Assembly (NCBI RefSeq): GCF_016742955.1
Contig: NZ_JABBYC010000004.1
Location: 122,634 to 186,633, forward strand
Source of the DNA: Myceligenerans indicum
GTDB lineage: Bacteria; Actinomycetota; Actinomycetes; Actinomycetales; Cellulomonadaceae
Direction: 5' to 3'
DNA length: 64,000 bases
Each line of letters opens with the position of its first letter. Position 1 is the stretch's first letter. Under the pieces are notes generated by a model, which saw only the letters and a list, made by a program, of their open reading frames with translations, was not told where the DNA came from and did not search any database. Below, in pieces: positions 1 to 10,128 of the stretch. A program made the position numbers and the translations under genes.

Positions 1-1576
<1,576 letters not shown>

Positions 1577-1649
1577 CACCGGCACGCTTCCCCGGGCTTC
1601 CCTGACTCCCGGGCGGTTCGGCCTGGCCGGACGGTGCGTGGTCGGTCGT

Positions 1650-1729
1650 ACGGCGTGTGGTCGGTCGTTCGGCGTGTGGTCGGTCAAGTGATTGACCGAC
1701 CACACGCCGAACGACCGACCACACGCCGT
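1650..1729. terminator. Perfect 38-bp stem, 4-base loop, downstream of eno
   Basis: Bases 1650-1687 are the exact reverse complement of 1692-1729, with loop GTGA at 1688-1691. Each arm is itself built from two tandem copies of a GGCGTGTGGTCGGTC-type unit, and a third, diverged copy lies just upstream (about 1634-1649). There is no T-run, as is common for actinobacterial terminators. It probably ends eno transcription; its length and repeat structure make a mobile palindromic repeat a second possibility. Confidence 0.75.
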
Positions 1730-1822
1730 TTCCGGCAGGGGCGGCAAGCCGGTCGGGTCTTGTGAGCGGCGCGCCGTTCGAAATGTCGTGATCATCGACG
1801 CCACCGTCGGCACAATCAAGGC

Positions 1823-2803
1823 GTGTCCTCGTCTCGCCGCCCCATGTCGCCGTCCGCCTCCGAGCGGCGTCGTCAGAGCGGGCAGCCGCGGGCGTCCAGC
1901 GGGGAAGGGAAGCCCGCATCGGGGAAGTCGGCCGGCGGGAACGCGACCCCGGGGAAGTCTGCTCGCGGGAACGCGGCCGGCGGGAAGCCTGATGCCGGGA
2001 AATCGGCCGGTGCGAGCCAGGCCGGCGGGAAGCCCGCATCGGGGAAGTCGGCCGGTGCGAAGTCGGCCGGTGGGAGCTCGGGCGGCGTGACGTCGGGCGA
2101 CACCGGTGCCGCGGGCGCCAAGGCCGCGCGTTCGACGACGTCCCGTCCCGCCTCCAGCGGTTCCAGGTCGGTCACGTCCAGGTCCGCGGCGGTTACCGGC
2201 TCCGGTGCGTCCGGGGCGATGCGACGGCCGTCGTCGGGCACTCCGAAGAGTGGTCAGCGGGGACCGGGGAACGCCAAGCGGCCGCCGCAGCCACGACCGC
2301 GGCAGGCGGCGGTCGGAACCGGAAAGGCGGCGGGGGGCGGCAAAGGCACCGAGGGCAGCAAGGTCCGGCCGTCCCGCTCGGAGCGGAAGAGGTCCTCGTA
2401 CGGGTTCGCCGTACCGGAGGTGCTGACCGTCCGGGCGCTGGTGCTGTCGGTGGTCGTGCTGCTGGCCCTGGTGCTGCTGCTGCCGACGGTCCGCGCGGTG
2501 GTGGCGCAGCAGGCGCAGCTGTCGGACCTGCGGCTGGAGCTGTCCGAGCAGCAGGAGCAGAAGGCCGCCCTGGAGAACGAGCTGGGGCGCTGGGACGACC
2601 GGTCGTACGTCATCGAGCAGGCCAGGACCAGGCTGCGGTTCGTCATGCCCGGAGATACCCCGTGGCGAACGCTCGACAGCGACTCGGTGCAGAAGGAGGA
2701 GCCGGAGCCCGGTCCGGTCCAGACCCCGCGCGAGGACGCGGACGGCGACACTCCCTGGTTCGCGAAGCTGTGGGACTCGCTCCGCATCGCCGACTCGGAG
2801 TAG
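1823..2803 (+). CDS. FtsB/DivIC-family septum formation initiator with long low-complexity N-terminus
   Basis: A bitopic membrane protein of the divisome, expected to pair with FtsL/FtsQ homologues. Of 326 residues, roughly the first 190 are Ala/Gly/Ser/Lys/Arg-rich, with repeated GKPASGKSAG-like units (bases about 1900-2090). A transmembrane helix follows at about residues 200-225, then an Asp/Gln/Glu-rich coiled coil (AQLSDLRLELSEQQEQKAAL) and the family tail with RTRLRFVMPGDTPW. The gene after eno is typically a DivIC-like protein in actinobacteria, which supports the call. The GTG at 1823 is tentative; an in-frame ATG lies at 1844. The repeat-rich cytosolic tail probably varies between strains. 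Confidence 0.85.
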   Translation: MSSSRRPMSPSASERRRQSGQPRASSGEGKPASGKSAGGNATPGKSARGNAAGGKPDAGKSAGASQAGGKPASGKSAGAKSAGGSSGGVTSGDTGAAGAKAARSTTSRPASSGSRSVTSRSAAVTGSGASGAMRRPSSGTPKSGQRGPGNAKRPPQPRPRQAAVGTGKAAGGGKGTEGSKVRPSRSERKRSSYGFAVPEVLTVRALVLSVVVLLALVLLLPTVRAVVAQQAQLSDLRLELSEQQEQKAALENELGRWDDRSYVIEQARTRLRFVMPGDTPWRTLDSDSVQKEEPEPGPVQTPREDADGDTPWFAKLWDSLRIADSE

Positions 2804-2938
2804 CCGCCTCGAGGCGTCATCGAGTGACCTGCGCACCCGATCCACGCCCGCGCCCGCGCCCGCGTCGGTGGCGTCGGTGTGTGACCCGCCACCCTGCCGA
2901 TGCGGTGTGGCGCCGAAGGCCTGAGGGAGAATGGGCGC

Positions 2939-3451
2939 GTGAGTGAACCAGCCGCCGTGAGCCCCGAGACCGTCGATCCGCAGGACCTCGCGGTGCTGCG
3001 GGAACAGCTCGGGCGGGTGCCACGCGGCGTCGTCGGGATCGCCGCGCGCTGCGTGTGCGGGCGCCCGCTGGTCGCGCGGACCGCGCCGCGTCTGCCGGAC
3101 GGGGCGCCGTTCCCCACCACCTTCTACCTGTCGCACCCGGGAGCGGTCGCGGCGGCGTCGCGCCTCGAGGCGAACGGCGTCATGAAGGAGATGAATGCCC
3201 GGCTGGGTGAGGACGAGGAGCTGGCCGCCCGCTACCGCGCGGCGCACGAGCACTACATCGCCCGGCGTGAGGAGCTCGGCCACGTCGACGAGATCGACGG
3301 GATCTCCGCCGGTGGCATGCCCACGCGGGTGAAGTGCCTGCACGCGCTCATGGCGCACGCGCTCGCGGCCGGCCCGGGGGTGAACCCGCTGGGGGACGAG
3401 GCGCTGGAGCTCGTGCGGGACGACTGGCGCCCTGATCGCTGCACCTGCTGA
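2939..3451 (+). CDS. DUF501 family protein
   Basis: A 170-residue protein of unknown function, conserved in actinobacteria between the FtsB-like gene and the exopolyphosphatase gene. Visible family hallmarks are the CVCGRP segment near residue 38, FPTTFYLSHP near 60, and the C-terminal part KCLHALMAHALAAGPG-VNPLGD, ending in Cys-Thr-Cys. The paired cysteines and histidines suggest metal binding, but that is inference. The GTG at 2939 is preceded by GGGAGAA at a long but usable distance; no family sequence lies upstream of it. Confidence 0.88.
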   Translation: MSEPAAVSPETVDPQDLAVLREQLGRVPRGVVGIAARCVCGRPLVARTAPRLPDGAPFPTTFYLSHPGAVAAASRLEANGVMKEMNARLGEDEELAARYRAAHEHYIARREELGHVDEIDGISAGGMPTRVKCLHALMAHALAAGPGVNPLGDEALELVRDDWRPDRCTC

Positions 3452-3600
3452 ACCGACCCGGCCGTGCGGGCCGCGTGGGCGTGTCACCCGGTCCGCGACC
3501 GGTCCCGCGCGGGACAGCCCGGCGTTCCCGTCCCGGCCTTCCGTCCCTTCCCGACCTGCCGCCCGGCGCTGTTCGTCGGGCGATTCCCGAGGAGCCCACC

Positions 3601-4605
3601 ATGACCTCCCGCGTGGCCGCCATCGACTGCGGCACCAACTCCATCCGTCTTCTCGTCGCCGACGTCGACGACGCCGGAGGGCTGACGGAGCTCGACCGCA
3701 GGATGGAGATCGTCCGGCTCGGGCAGGGCGTCGATCGCACCGGTGAGCTGCACCCGGAGGCGCTGGACCGGACGCTGGCGGCCACGCGGCAGTACGCGCA
3801 GGTCATCGAGTCACTGGGGGCCACCACGGTGCGGTTCGTGGCGACGTCGGCCACGCGGGACGCCCGCAACCGGGACGAGTTCTTCTCCCGGGTGCACGAC
3901 GTCCTGGGGGTGGGGGTCGAGGTGATCTCGGGCGACGAGGAGGCGGCGTTGTCCTTCCGTGGCGCCACCAGCGCCGTGGCGCAGACCCATCCGGGTCCGT
4001 TCCTCGTGGTGGACCTCGGCGGCGGCTCGACCGAGCTCGTGCTCGGTACCGAGTCGGTGGAGGCGGCGCGCTCGATCGACGTGGGTTCGGTCCGGATGAC
4101 GGAACGACACTTCCGCGCGTCGCACGGCGGCGCGGACACGTCCCCGGGGAATCACCCCGGGGACGTGCCGCCGGAAGCACCGCCGTCGCCGGAGGCCGTG
4201 GCAGAGGCCCGGGCCGACGTCCGGGCGGCCCTGGACGACGCCGCTCGTGCGGTCCCGTTCGGCAAGGCCCGCACGCTGGTGGGGCTCGCCGGATCGGTCA
4301 CCACGATCACGGCGCACGCACTGGGCCTGCCGGCGTACGACCGCGACCGGGTGGGCGGCGCCGAACTGCCTGTCGAAGCGGTGCTCGCCTCGTGCCAGGC
4401 GTTGCTGGCCTCTTCCCGTCAGGAGCGGCTGGAGATGGGATTCCTCCACCCCGGGCGCGTGGACGTCATCGCTGCGGGGGCACTGGTCTGGTCCGAGGTG
4501 GTCGAGCGGGTCGCGCACGACGTCTCGGCGGCCGGCGGTGCGCTGACCGAGGTCGTGACGAGCGAGCACGACATCCTGGACGGGATCGCGCTGGCCCTCG
4601 GTTGA
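3601..4605 (+). CDS. ppx: Ppx/GppA family exopolyphosphatase
   Basis: Expected to hydrolyse inorganic polyphosphate or pppGpp in the cytosol. The 334 residues start with the ASKHA-fold phosphate-binding motif AAIDCGTNSIRLLVADV (residues 5-21). They continue with RFVATSATRDARNRDEF and the second phosphate loop VVDLGGGSTEL, and end with the adenosine-like motif LVGLAGSVTTITAHALGL. A short Pro/Gly/Glu-rich insertion lies near residues 178-198. The ATG at 3601 follows GAGGAGCCCACC, a good ribosome-binding site, so the longer upstream reading frame is rejected. This is the short actinobacterial form without the C-terminal HD domain. Confidence 0.93.
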   Translation: MTSRVAAIDCGTNSIRLLVADVDDAGGLTELDRRMEIVRLGQGVDRTGELHPEALDRTLAATRQYAQVIESLGATTVRFVATSATRDARNRDEFFSRVHDVLGVGVEVISGDEEAALSFRGATSAVAQTHPGPFLVVDLGGGSTELVLGTESVEAARSIDVGSVRMTERHFRASHGGADTSPGNHPGDVPPEAPPSPEAVAEARADVRAALDDAARAVPFGKARTLVGLAGSVTTITAHALGLPAYDRDRVGGAELPVEAVLASCQALLASSRQERLEMGFLHPGRVDVIAAGALVWSEVVERVAHDVSAAGGALTEVVTSEHDILDGIALALG

Positions 4606-4683
4606 GGTTTCCTTGTCCGCACAGTGGTGCGCGTCACGGCGTGAGCCGCCGAACACCCGGCATGTGGGCCTGCCGGGGCGCGG

Positions 4684-4689
4684 TAGTCT
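4684..4689 (+). promoter_or_regulatory. -10 element, probable leaderless start for the flavoprotein gene
   Basis: TAGTCT ends seven bases before the ATG at 4697 and there is no Shine-Dalgarno sequence. That spacing fits transcription starting at or next to the start codon, giving a leaderless mRNA. No clear -35 is visible. Confidence 0.5.
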
Positions 4690-4696
4690 GAGAATC

Positions 4697-6157
4697 ATGC
4701 CTCAGAACGACCTGACCTCGGTCAGCCATGCCCAGACCGCGGCAGCCTCGCCCCGTCCGCGCAAGGTGCCGCGGATCCTGGTGCTCGGCGGCGGGTCCGT
4801 CGGCCTCTATGTGGCGCGCCGCCTGCGCAGGAAGTTGAAGAAGCGGGAGGCGGCGATCGTCGTCGTCGACCCGCGGCCGTACATGACGTACGCCCCCTTC
4901 CTGCCCGAGGCCGGCGCCGGCTCCATCGACGCCCGCGACGTCGTCGCGCCGCACCGTCGTGCCCTCAAGGGCATCGACGTGCTGCAGGGCAAGGTCACGG
5001 CGATCGAGCACGGACGCAAGCACGTCACGATCACGCCCGAGGAGGGCGAGGCCTACGAGGTCTCCTACGACGAGCTCGTCGTCGGGCTCGGCTCCGTCTC
5101 CCGGACGCTGCCGATCCCGGGCCTGGCAGAGACCGCCATCGGCTTCAAGAACGTGGAAGAGGCCATCGCGGTCCGTAACCACGTGATCAACCGTCTCGAC
5201 GTCGCGTCCTCCACCTGGGACGCCGAGCTGCGCACCCGGATGCTGACCTTCACGTTCGTCGGCGGAGGCTTCGCGGGCATCGAGGCGCTCGCCGAGATCG
5301 AGGACATGGCGCGGTACGCGACCCGCCAGTACGACACGATCTCGCCCGAGGACCTGCGGTTCGTCATGATCGAGGGCTCGGGCCGCATCCTGCCCGAGGT
5401 CACGGAGCCGATGAGCCTCTACGCCCTGGCCACGATGAAGGAACGCGGGATCGAGTTCCACCTCAACACGTTCCTCTCCTCCTGCGAGGACGGTCACGTG
5501 GTCACCTCCACGGGTGTCGAGTTCGACACCGACACGATCGTGTGGACCGCGGGCGTCAAGGCGAACCCCGTGATCAAGGACGCGTCCGACCTTCCCACCG
5601 ACAGGATGGGCCGGGTCACCGTCAAGCCGACCCTGCAGGTCGAGACGGAGGACGGCGAGGTCGTCGAGGGTGCCTGGGCCGCGGGCGACTGCGCCGCCGT
5701 GCCCGACGTCCTCAACCCCGGATCCTTCTGCCCGCCCAACGCGCAGCACGCGATCCGTGAGGCGAAGCGCCTGGCCGACAACATCGTCGCGCAGCACAAG
5801 GGCGGCACGGCGAAGGACTACGAGCACAAGAACGTCGGTGTCGTGGCATCGCTCGGCCTGTACAAGGGCGTCGCGGAGCTGTTCGGCTGGCTGAAGCTGC
5901 GTGGTCCGCTCGCCTGGATCGCGCACCGTGGCTACCACGTCATGGCGATGCCGACCGGCAACCGGAAGATCCGCATCATGATCGGCTGGATGGGTCAGTT
6001 CCTCATGGGCCGTGAGCTGGTCTCCCTCGGCTCGCTGCACGACCCGCGCAACGAGTTCCGCGCCGCCGCCGTTCCCGGGAAGCCCACGTCGGAGAAGGTC
6101 GAGCAGAAGGCCGAGTCCTCTGCGGCGCGCGCCGCGTCCGGCGCCGCCGCCAAGTAG
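4697..6157 (+). CDS. NAD(P)/FAD-dependent oxidoreductase, type II NADH dehydrogenase-like
   Basis: A 486-residue, two-dinucleotide-fold flavoprotein of the NDH-2 family, which passes electrons from NADH to menaquinone at the inner membrane face. The FAD motif ILVLGGGSVGLYVARRL is near residue 29 and the NAD motif FTFVGGGFAGIEALAEI near 185. The FAD ribityl motif WAAGDCAAVPD and the quinone-side segment CPPNAQHAIREAKRLA also match. The C terminus ends in an Ala/Lys/Glu-rich tail. The ATG at 4697 has no ribosome-binding site but has a -10-like TAGTCT seven bases upstream. The function is typical; the exact electron acceptor is inferred. Confidence 0.9.
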   Translation: MPQNDLTSVSHAQTAAASPRPRKVPRILVLGGGSVGLYVARRLRRKLKKREAAIVVVDPRPYMTYAPFLPEAGAGSIDARDVVAPHRRALKGIDVLQGKVTAIEHGRKHVTITPEEGEAYEVSYDELVVGLGSVSRTLPIPGLAETAIGFKNVEEAIAVRNHVINRLDVASSTWDAELRTRMLTFTFVGGGFAGIEALAEIEDMARYATRQYDTISPEDLRFVMIEGSGRILPEVTEPMSLYALATMKERGIEFHLNTFLSSCEDGHVVTSTGVEFDTDTIVWTAGVKANPVIKDASDLPTDRMGRVTVKPTLQVETEDGEVVEGAWAAGDCAAVPDVLNPGSFCPPNAQHAIREAKRLADNIVAQHKGGTAKDYEHKNVGVVASLGLYKGVAELFGWLKLRGPLAWIAHRGYHVMAMPTGNRKIRIMIGWMGQFLMGRELVSLGSLHDPRNEFRAAAVPGKPTSEKVEQKAESSAARAASGAAAK

Positions 6158-6199
6158 CCGGCCGGTGCGGGGGAGCGGCCCGCACCGAAGGCTCTCACG

Positions 6200-6232
6200 C
6201 ACAGCCCGCACGACCTCGTCGTGCGGGCTGTG
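6200..6232. terminator. 15-bp perfect hairpin after the flavoprotein gene
   Basis: Bases 6200-6214 pair exactly with 6218-6232 around a three-base loop (CTC). The hairpin lies 43 bases past the stop of the oxidoreductase gene, with no T-run. It is followed at about 6285-6350 by three imperfect copies of a CGGCGCCGAGAGGGCCCGCG-like unit. Confidence 0.7.
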
Positions 6233-6371
6233 TCGTGTCCGTGGTGGACGGCCGGTGGCGGTGCCGACGGCGGTCATGGTGACGCCCACGCGGCGCCGAG
6301 AAGGCCCGCGACGCCACGCGGCGCCGAGAGGGCCCGCGGCGCCTGGCGGCGCCGAGGAGCCCGCGTCCGAC

Positions 6372-6377
6372 TAGGCT
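6372..6377 (+). promoter_or_regulatory. -10 element of the tRNA gene
   Basis: TAGGCT lies nine bases before the mature 5' end of the tRNA at 6387, the expected distance for a tRNA promoter. No clear -35 hexamer is seen. Confidence 0.5.
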
Positions 6378-6386
6378 CTGATCTGC

Positions 6387-6463
6387 GCCCCCATAGCCCA
6401 ACTGGTAGAGGCAGCCGGCTTAAACCCGGCCCAGTACGGGTTCGAATCCCGTTGGGGGCACCA
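6387..6463 (+). tRNA. tRNA-Leu (anticodon UAA), short variable loop
   Basis: The cloverleaf can be folded by hand. The acceptor GCCCCCA pairs with TGGGGGC, and the D arm contains the AACTGGTAGA loop. The anticodon stem GCCGG/CCGGC carries loop CTTAAAC, so the anticodon is UAA and reads UUA. The T arm is ACGGG-TTCGAAT-CCCGT and CCA is encoded. The variable region is only about five bases (CCAGT), whereas most bacterial leucine tRNAs have a long variable arm. UUA is a rare codon at this GC content. The gene lies at the left edge of the biosynthetic cluster. Confidence 0.9.
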
Positions 6464-6629
6464 AGACTTCCCTCCCGTTCCGCGCCTGTCGGTGATGCCC
6501 TGTTGATCGACAGGGCAAGTGAGAGTAAATGCCGGCGCCGTCGCCGGGGTTGGATGGACGCGGTCGGCGGACCTGGCTGCGACGCGAGCAGGTCCGTGCC
6601 GCATCATCTCAGCGGATCGGGGAGAAGCC

Positions 6630-8060
6630 ATGCTGGTGGAACGGTTGGACGCCCTCTCACGCGAGGCCCCCGAGAGGATTGCCGTACGGTCGCAGGGCGT
6701 TCGCCCGATGACGCGGGCGGAGTTCGCGGCCGCCGCCCGGCACGCCGCCGTGGCCATCCGGGGCTGCTGGGACGCCGGCACCCACGACGGCCCGGTGGCG
6801 GTCGTCGTCGACGGCACTCCGCCGTCCCTCGCCTCCCTGGTCGGTGCTCTCGAGTGCGGGCTCGACGTCGTCGCCGTGGAGGCCGGTGCGCCGGCGCTGA
6901 CCGGTGCTCGGGACGTGCTCGCCGACCTCGACGTCGGCGTCGTGGTTGCCGCGCACGCGCCCGGGACGTGGCCGGGGGCCACGGTGCTGGACCCGGCCGG
7001 TCTGCGGGGTGCGGCAGGTGCGGCGACGCCGTCCGGCGGCGTCACGGACCCGGCAGGAGAAGCGGACCTGCTTCAGCTCACCTCGGGCTCCTCGGGCCGC
7101 CCCCGGCTGGCCCGGCAGACGCACGCCGGCGCCGTCGCGGCGGCGCTGTCCTACGTCGACCGGTTCCAGCTCGCCGCCGACGACGTCGTCGTGCTTCCCG
7201 TCTCGGCGGCGCACTCCTACGGCATGGCAGGCATGCTGTCCGCCCTGATCGTGGGTGGGTCGGTCACCTCCGTACCGACGTTCACCCCGGCCGGGGCCGT
7301 GACCGCACTGCGTGACGCGACCGTGCTGTTCGGCACGCCCTTGATGTACCGCTACCTGACCGTCGGGCTCCTGGGCCGGGGCGAGGCCGGCGCCCTGCGG
7401 GCCGCGGTGAGCGCCGGGGCGCCGCTGGATGCCGAGGTGGCCCAGACCTTCCGGGACAGGACCGGTGTCGTGATACGCCAGATCTACGGAAGCACGGAGG
7501 CCGGCCTGATCGCCTGCACCCCCGTGTGGCGGGCGGGCGTCCCGCCGGACGCGGTCGGTCCCCCGGCCCCGGGCGTGGACGTCCGCGTGGCGCGCGACGG
7601 TGAGCTGCTGGTCCGGACGCCCTCGCTGATGCGCGGCTATCTGGGGGACGAGGCGCCCCGCCGTGAGGACGGCTTCCAGCCCACCGGCGACCTGGGATCG
7701 CTCGGCGAGGACGGGCTGCTGCGAATCACCGGCCGCAAGAGCCACTTCGCCAAGATCGGGGGCCGGCGCGTCGGCCTCGCCCTCGTGGAGGAAGCCATGA
7801 GGGCCTGTCCGGGCGTGGTGGACGCGGCCGCGCGGTCACGCGCCGCGCCGGACGGCGACGAGCGGCTCGTCGGCTACGTGGTCCTCGACGGCGTCGCACC
7901 GGGCGACGTGCTCACCGCCCTGCGCGGCGGCGGACTGGCGCCGTACGAGGTCCCGTCGGAACTCCGTGAGCTTCCCGAGCTGCCGCGCAACCACCTGGGA
8001 AAGGTCATCGCGGAGGCTCTCGACGTGGCGGCGGAGGTCGCGCGGGCACCAGGCGGCTGA
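6630..8060 (+). CDS. AMP-dependent acyl-CoA/ACP synthetase (acid-activating ligase)
   Basis: The first cluster gene, 476 residues in the ANL superfamily, expected to adenylate a carboxylic acid and load it on CoA or a carrier protein. The P-loop LTSGSSGRPRLARQT is near residues 150-164, IYGSTEAG near 288 and the TGD motif near 352. The C-terminal lysine sits in LPRNHLGKVIAEAL (about residue 458). It is somewhat shorter than typical acyl-CoA synthetases (about 500-550) at its N terminus. The ATG at 6630 follows GGGGAGAAGCC. The substrate cannot be read from sequence; with the KAS III-like pair downstream it may prime an acyl group. Confidence 0.82.
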   Translation: MLVERLDALSREAPERIAVRSQGVRPMTRAEFAAAARHAAVAIRGCWDAGTHDGPVAVVVDGTPPSLASLVGALECGLDVVAVEAGAPALTGARDVLADLDVGVVVAAHAPGTWPGATVLDPAGLRGAAGAATPSGGVTDPAGEADLLQLTSGSSGRPRLARQTHAGAVAAALSYVDRFQLAADDVVVLPVSAAHSYGMAGMLSALIVGGSVTSVPTFTPAGAVTALRDATVLFGTPLMYRYLTVGLLGRGEAGALRAAVSAGAPLDAEVAQTFRDRTGVVIRQIYGSTEAGLIACTPVWRAGVPPDAVGPPAPGVDVRVARDGELLVRTPSLMRGYLGDEAPRREDGFQPTGDLGSLGEDGLLRITGRKSHFAKIGGRRVGLALVEEAMRACPGVVDAAARSRAAPDGDERLVGYVVLDGVAPGDVLTALRGGGLAPYEVPSELRELPELPRNHLGKVIAEALDVAAEVARAPGG

Positions 8061-8154
8061 CAGCACTGCGCAACCGTAGGTATTGAGAGGTAATGGCAAA
8101 AGATAGACGGGGGGCATCGCATGAAATGTCGTCAAAACGGAGGAGCGGATTGAG

Positions 8155-8802
8155 ATGCGATCTCGGGTCACGGTGGGGGTTCTCAGTTCGAGTCTGGTGC
8201 TGCGGCGGGGCTTGTTCTCCCTGGTGGACGAGGCCACCTGCGTCTCGTCGGTGATCGTCGTCGACGAGCGTGACGTACTGCGTCCGGACTGCGCCGACAT
8301 CGTTGTCACAACGGTGCATGACCTCGAGTCGATACCGCTGGACGGCGCAGAGCGGGTGCTGGTGGCGCTGTCGTCCGCACCCGATGTGAGCGAGTGCTTC
8401 AGGAGCCGCCGGGTCCCCGACGGCTACTTCCTGCTGCAGGAGGTCTCCGTGGGCCAGCTCGACCTGGCCATCGGTGACTGCCTGGGCGGGAGATTCCCGG
8501 CACCTCGCGAGGTCGTTCGGGAGCTCGCGGCCAGGGCGCACGTGGACAAGCCCGTCGTACGGACAGCCGTGACCAGCAGGGAAGCTGACACGCTGGAGCT
8601 GATGGCGTCGGGGCTCAGCAACGACCAGATCGCCACACGGCTGGGGATCACCCGGCACGGCGTCAAGCGTCTCGTCTCGAGCACCCTGCTCAAACTGGGT
8701 GCGAGCAACCGGACGAGCGCCGTGATGCGGGCGATCGAGATGGGGATCATCCGCTACCCGTGGCAGGCGGGGCCCAAGCACGCGGCGGGTCACGTGTCCT
8801 GA
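8155..8802 (+). CDS. LuxR-type regulator with degenerate receiver-like domain
   Basis: The 215 residues have an N-terminal receiver-like alpha/beta region without a clear phospho-acceptor aspartate (the expected position reads ADIVVTTV). A C-terminal LuxR/FixJ helix-turn-helix (TSREADTLELMASGLSNDQIA to about residue 200) follows. It is therefore probably a phosphorylation-independent regulator of the cluster. The start at 8155 has a clear GGAGGAG upstream. The 94-base spacer before it is unusually AT-rich for this genome, which suggests its own promoter. A second LuxR-like protein lies at 14628. Confidence 0.82.
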   Translation: MRSRVTVGVLSSSLVLRRGLFSLVDEATCVSSVIVVDERDVLRPDCADIVVTTVHDLESIPLDGAERVLVALSSAPDVSECFRSRRVPDGYFLLQEVSVGQLDLAIGDCLGGRFPAPREVVRELAARAHVDKPVVRTAVTSREADTLELMASGLSNDQIATRLGITRHGVKRLVSSTLLKLGASNRTSAVMRAIEMGIIRYPWQAGPKHAAGHVS

Positions 8803-8822
8803 CGTCCAGCGGCCCTCGAACC

Positions 8823-8861
8823 GTGGGCACCGGGATCCTCCGGGCGGATCCCGGTGCCCAC
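8823..8861. terminator. 16-bp hairpin between convergent genes
   Basis: Bases 8823-8838 pair perfectly with 8846-8861 around a seven-base loop. The hairpin fills the space between the LuxR regulator (ends 8802) and the oppositely oriented sugar dehydrogenase (ends 8863), so it can serve both. Confidence 0.75.
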
Positions 8862-8862
8862 G

Positions 8863-10128
8863 TCACGGAACCCGGCGCAGTCCCGGCGCACGGACGGGAC
8901 GGCGTGCGCCCGTCGGGTCGTAGACGGCGTGAGCCAGCTCTTCCGGCGGCGGCGCTCCCGTGTGCTTCTGCAGCACGATGGCCACGTCGGCGACGTCGCC
9001 GGCCCAGGGCGCGACCGGGCGGTCGTCGACGACGAACTCCGGCACGAACGGGTCGACGAAGCTCGGTTCGATGGCGCGGGCGCGCAACGCCCGGACCACG
9101 CCGATCGCCGGCGTCATGCGCAGGTCCGCGACGTCGGGCTTGTAGCTGACGCCGCAGAGCAGGACCTTCGCGCCCGGGTGGAGCCCCTCGCCCAGCAGGT
9201 ACGTCCGCACCTGCTCCGCGACGGCGTCGGGCACGGAACGGTTCACGGCGTCGGCGGCCGAGATCATCGGGGTCCTCGCCCCGACCTCGTCGGCCTTGTG
9301 GGTCAGGTAGAAGGGATCGACGGGGATGCAGTGTCCTCCGATGCCGGCACCGGGAGTGAACGGCGTGAAACCGAAGGGCTTGGACGACGCGCACCGGATG
9401 GCGTCCATCGCGTCGATGTCCATCGCGTCGCAGACCGCGGCGAACTCGTTGACGAAGCTGATGTTGACGAACCGGTAGGTGTTCTCCAGCAGCTTGGACA
9501 TCTCGGCCTCCCGGGTGCCCGCCGCGACCACGACGGGCACCCCCAGCGACCGGTAGAAGTCCGCGGCCCGCCGCGCGCACCCGGCCGTGAGGCCGCCCAC
9601 CACCTTCGGCGTCGTCGTGAACGTGTGGGTGCGGTTTCCCGGGTCGATCCGCTCCGGGGAGAACGCGACGTTGAGCTCCGTGCCGGGGTCCAGGCCGGAG
9701 CCCCGGGCGAGCAGCGGCGCGAACAGCTCCTCGGTGGTCCCCGGCCACGTGGTCGACTCCAGGGTCACCAGCGTGCCCGGCGCGATCCGCCCGGCGAGGG
9801 CGTTCGCGGCGTCGACGATCGCGGACGTGTCCGGCGCACCCCCCGGCGTCAGGGGCGTCGGCACGCAGACCACGGCCACGTCGCCGACGGGCGCCTGGTC
9901 CAGGTCGTGGGTCATGACAGTGGTGGGATCCTCGGCCAGCGAGGTGACCTGCGCGGCGGTGACGTTGGAGATACCGGGGTTCCCGCGCTTGAGGCGGGCC
10001 AGCACGCCCTCGTCGACGTCGTACGCGGTGACGGCGTACCCGGCGTCGTGGGCGGCGACCGCGACGGACAGGCCCACGTAGCCGAGGCCGCACACGGTGA
10101 CGCGTGCTGCGGTCCGCTCCTGGCTCAT
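8863..10128 (-). CDS. Nucleotide-sugar dehydrogenase (UDP-Glc/UDP-HexNAc 6-dehydrogenase family)
   Basis: Oxidises C6 of a UDP-sugar to the uronic acid using two NAD+. The 421 residues carry the N-terminal Rossmann motif VTVCGLGYVGLSVAVAA and the central segment ESTTWPGTTEE. The catalytic cysteine is in GGHCIPVDPFY (C267), and the C-terminal UDP-binding half contains SYKPDVADLRMTPA. The WecC-like features leave UDP-glucose and UDP-N-acetylhexosamine both possible. Its ATG overlaps the stop of the upstream glycosyltransferase (ATGA), so the two are translationally coupled. CalS8-type dehydrogenases occur in enediyne sugar pathways, but no later uronic-acid enzymes are seen here. Confidence 0.88.
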   Translation of the reverse strand: MSQERTAARVTVCGLGYVGLSVAVAAHDAGYAVTAYDVDEGVLARLKRGNPGISNVTAAQVTSLAEDPTTVMTHDLDQAPVGDVAVVCVPTPLTPGGAPDTSAIVDAANALAGRIAPGTLVTLESTTWPGTTEELFAPLLARGSGLDPGTELNVAFSPERIDPGNRTHTFTTTPKVVGGLTAGCARRAADFYRSLGVPVVVAAGTREAEMSKLLENTYRFVNISFVNEFAAVCDAMDIDAMDAIRCASSKPFGFTPFTPGAGIGGHCIPVDPFYLTHKADEVGARTPMISAADAVNRSVPDAVAEQVRTYLLGEGLHPGAKVLLCGVSYKPDVADLRMTPAIGVVRALRARAIEPSFVDPFVPEFVVDDRPVAPWAGDVADVAIVLQKHTGAPPPEELAHAVYDPTGARRPVRAPGLRRVP

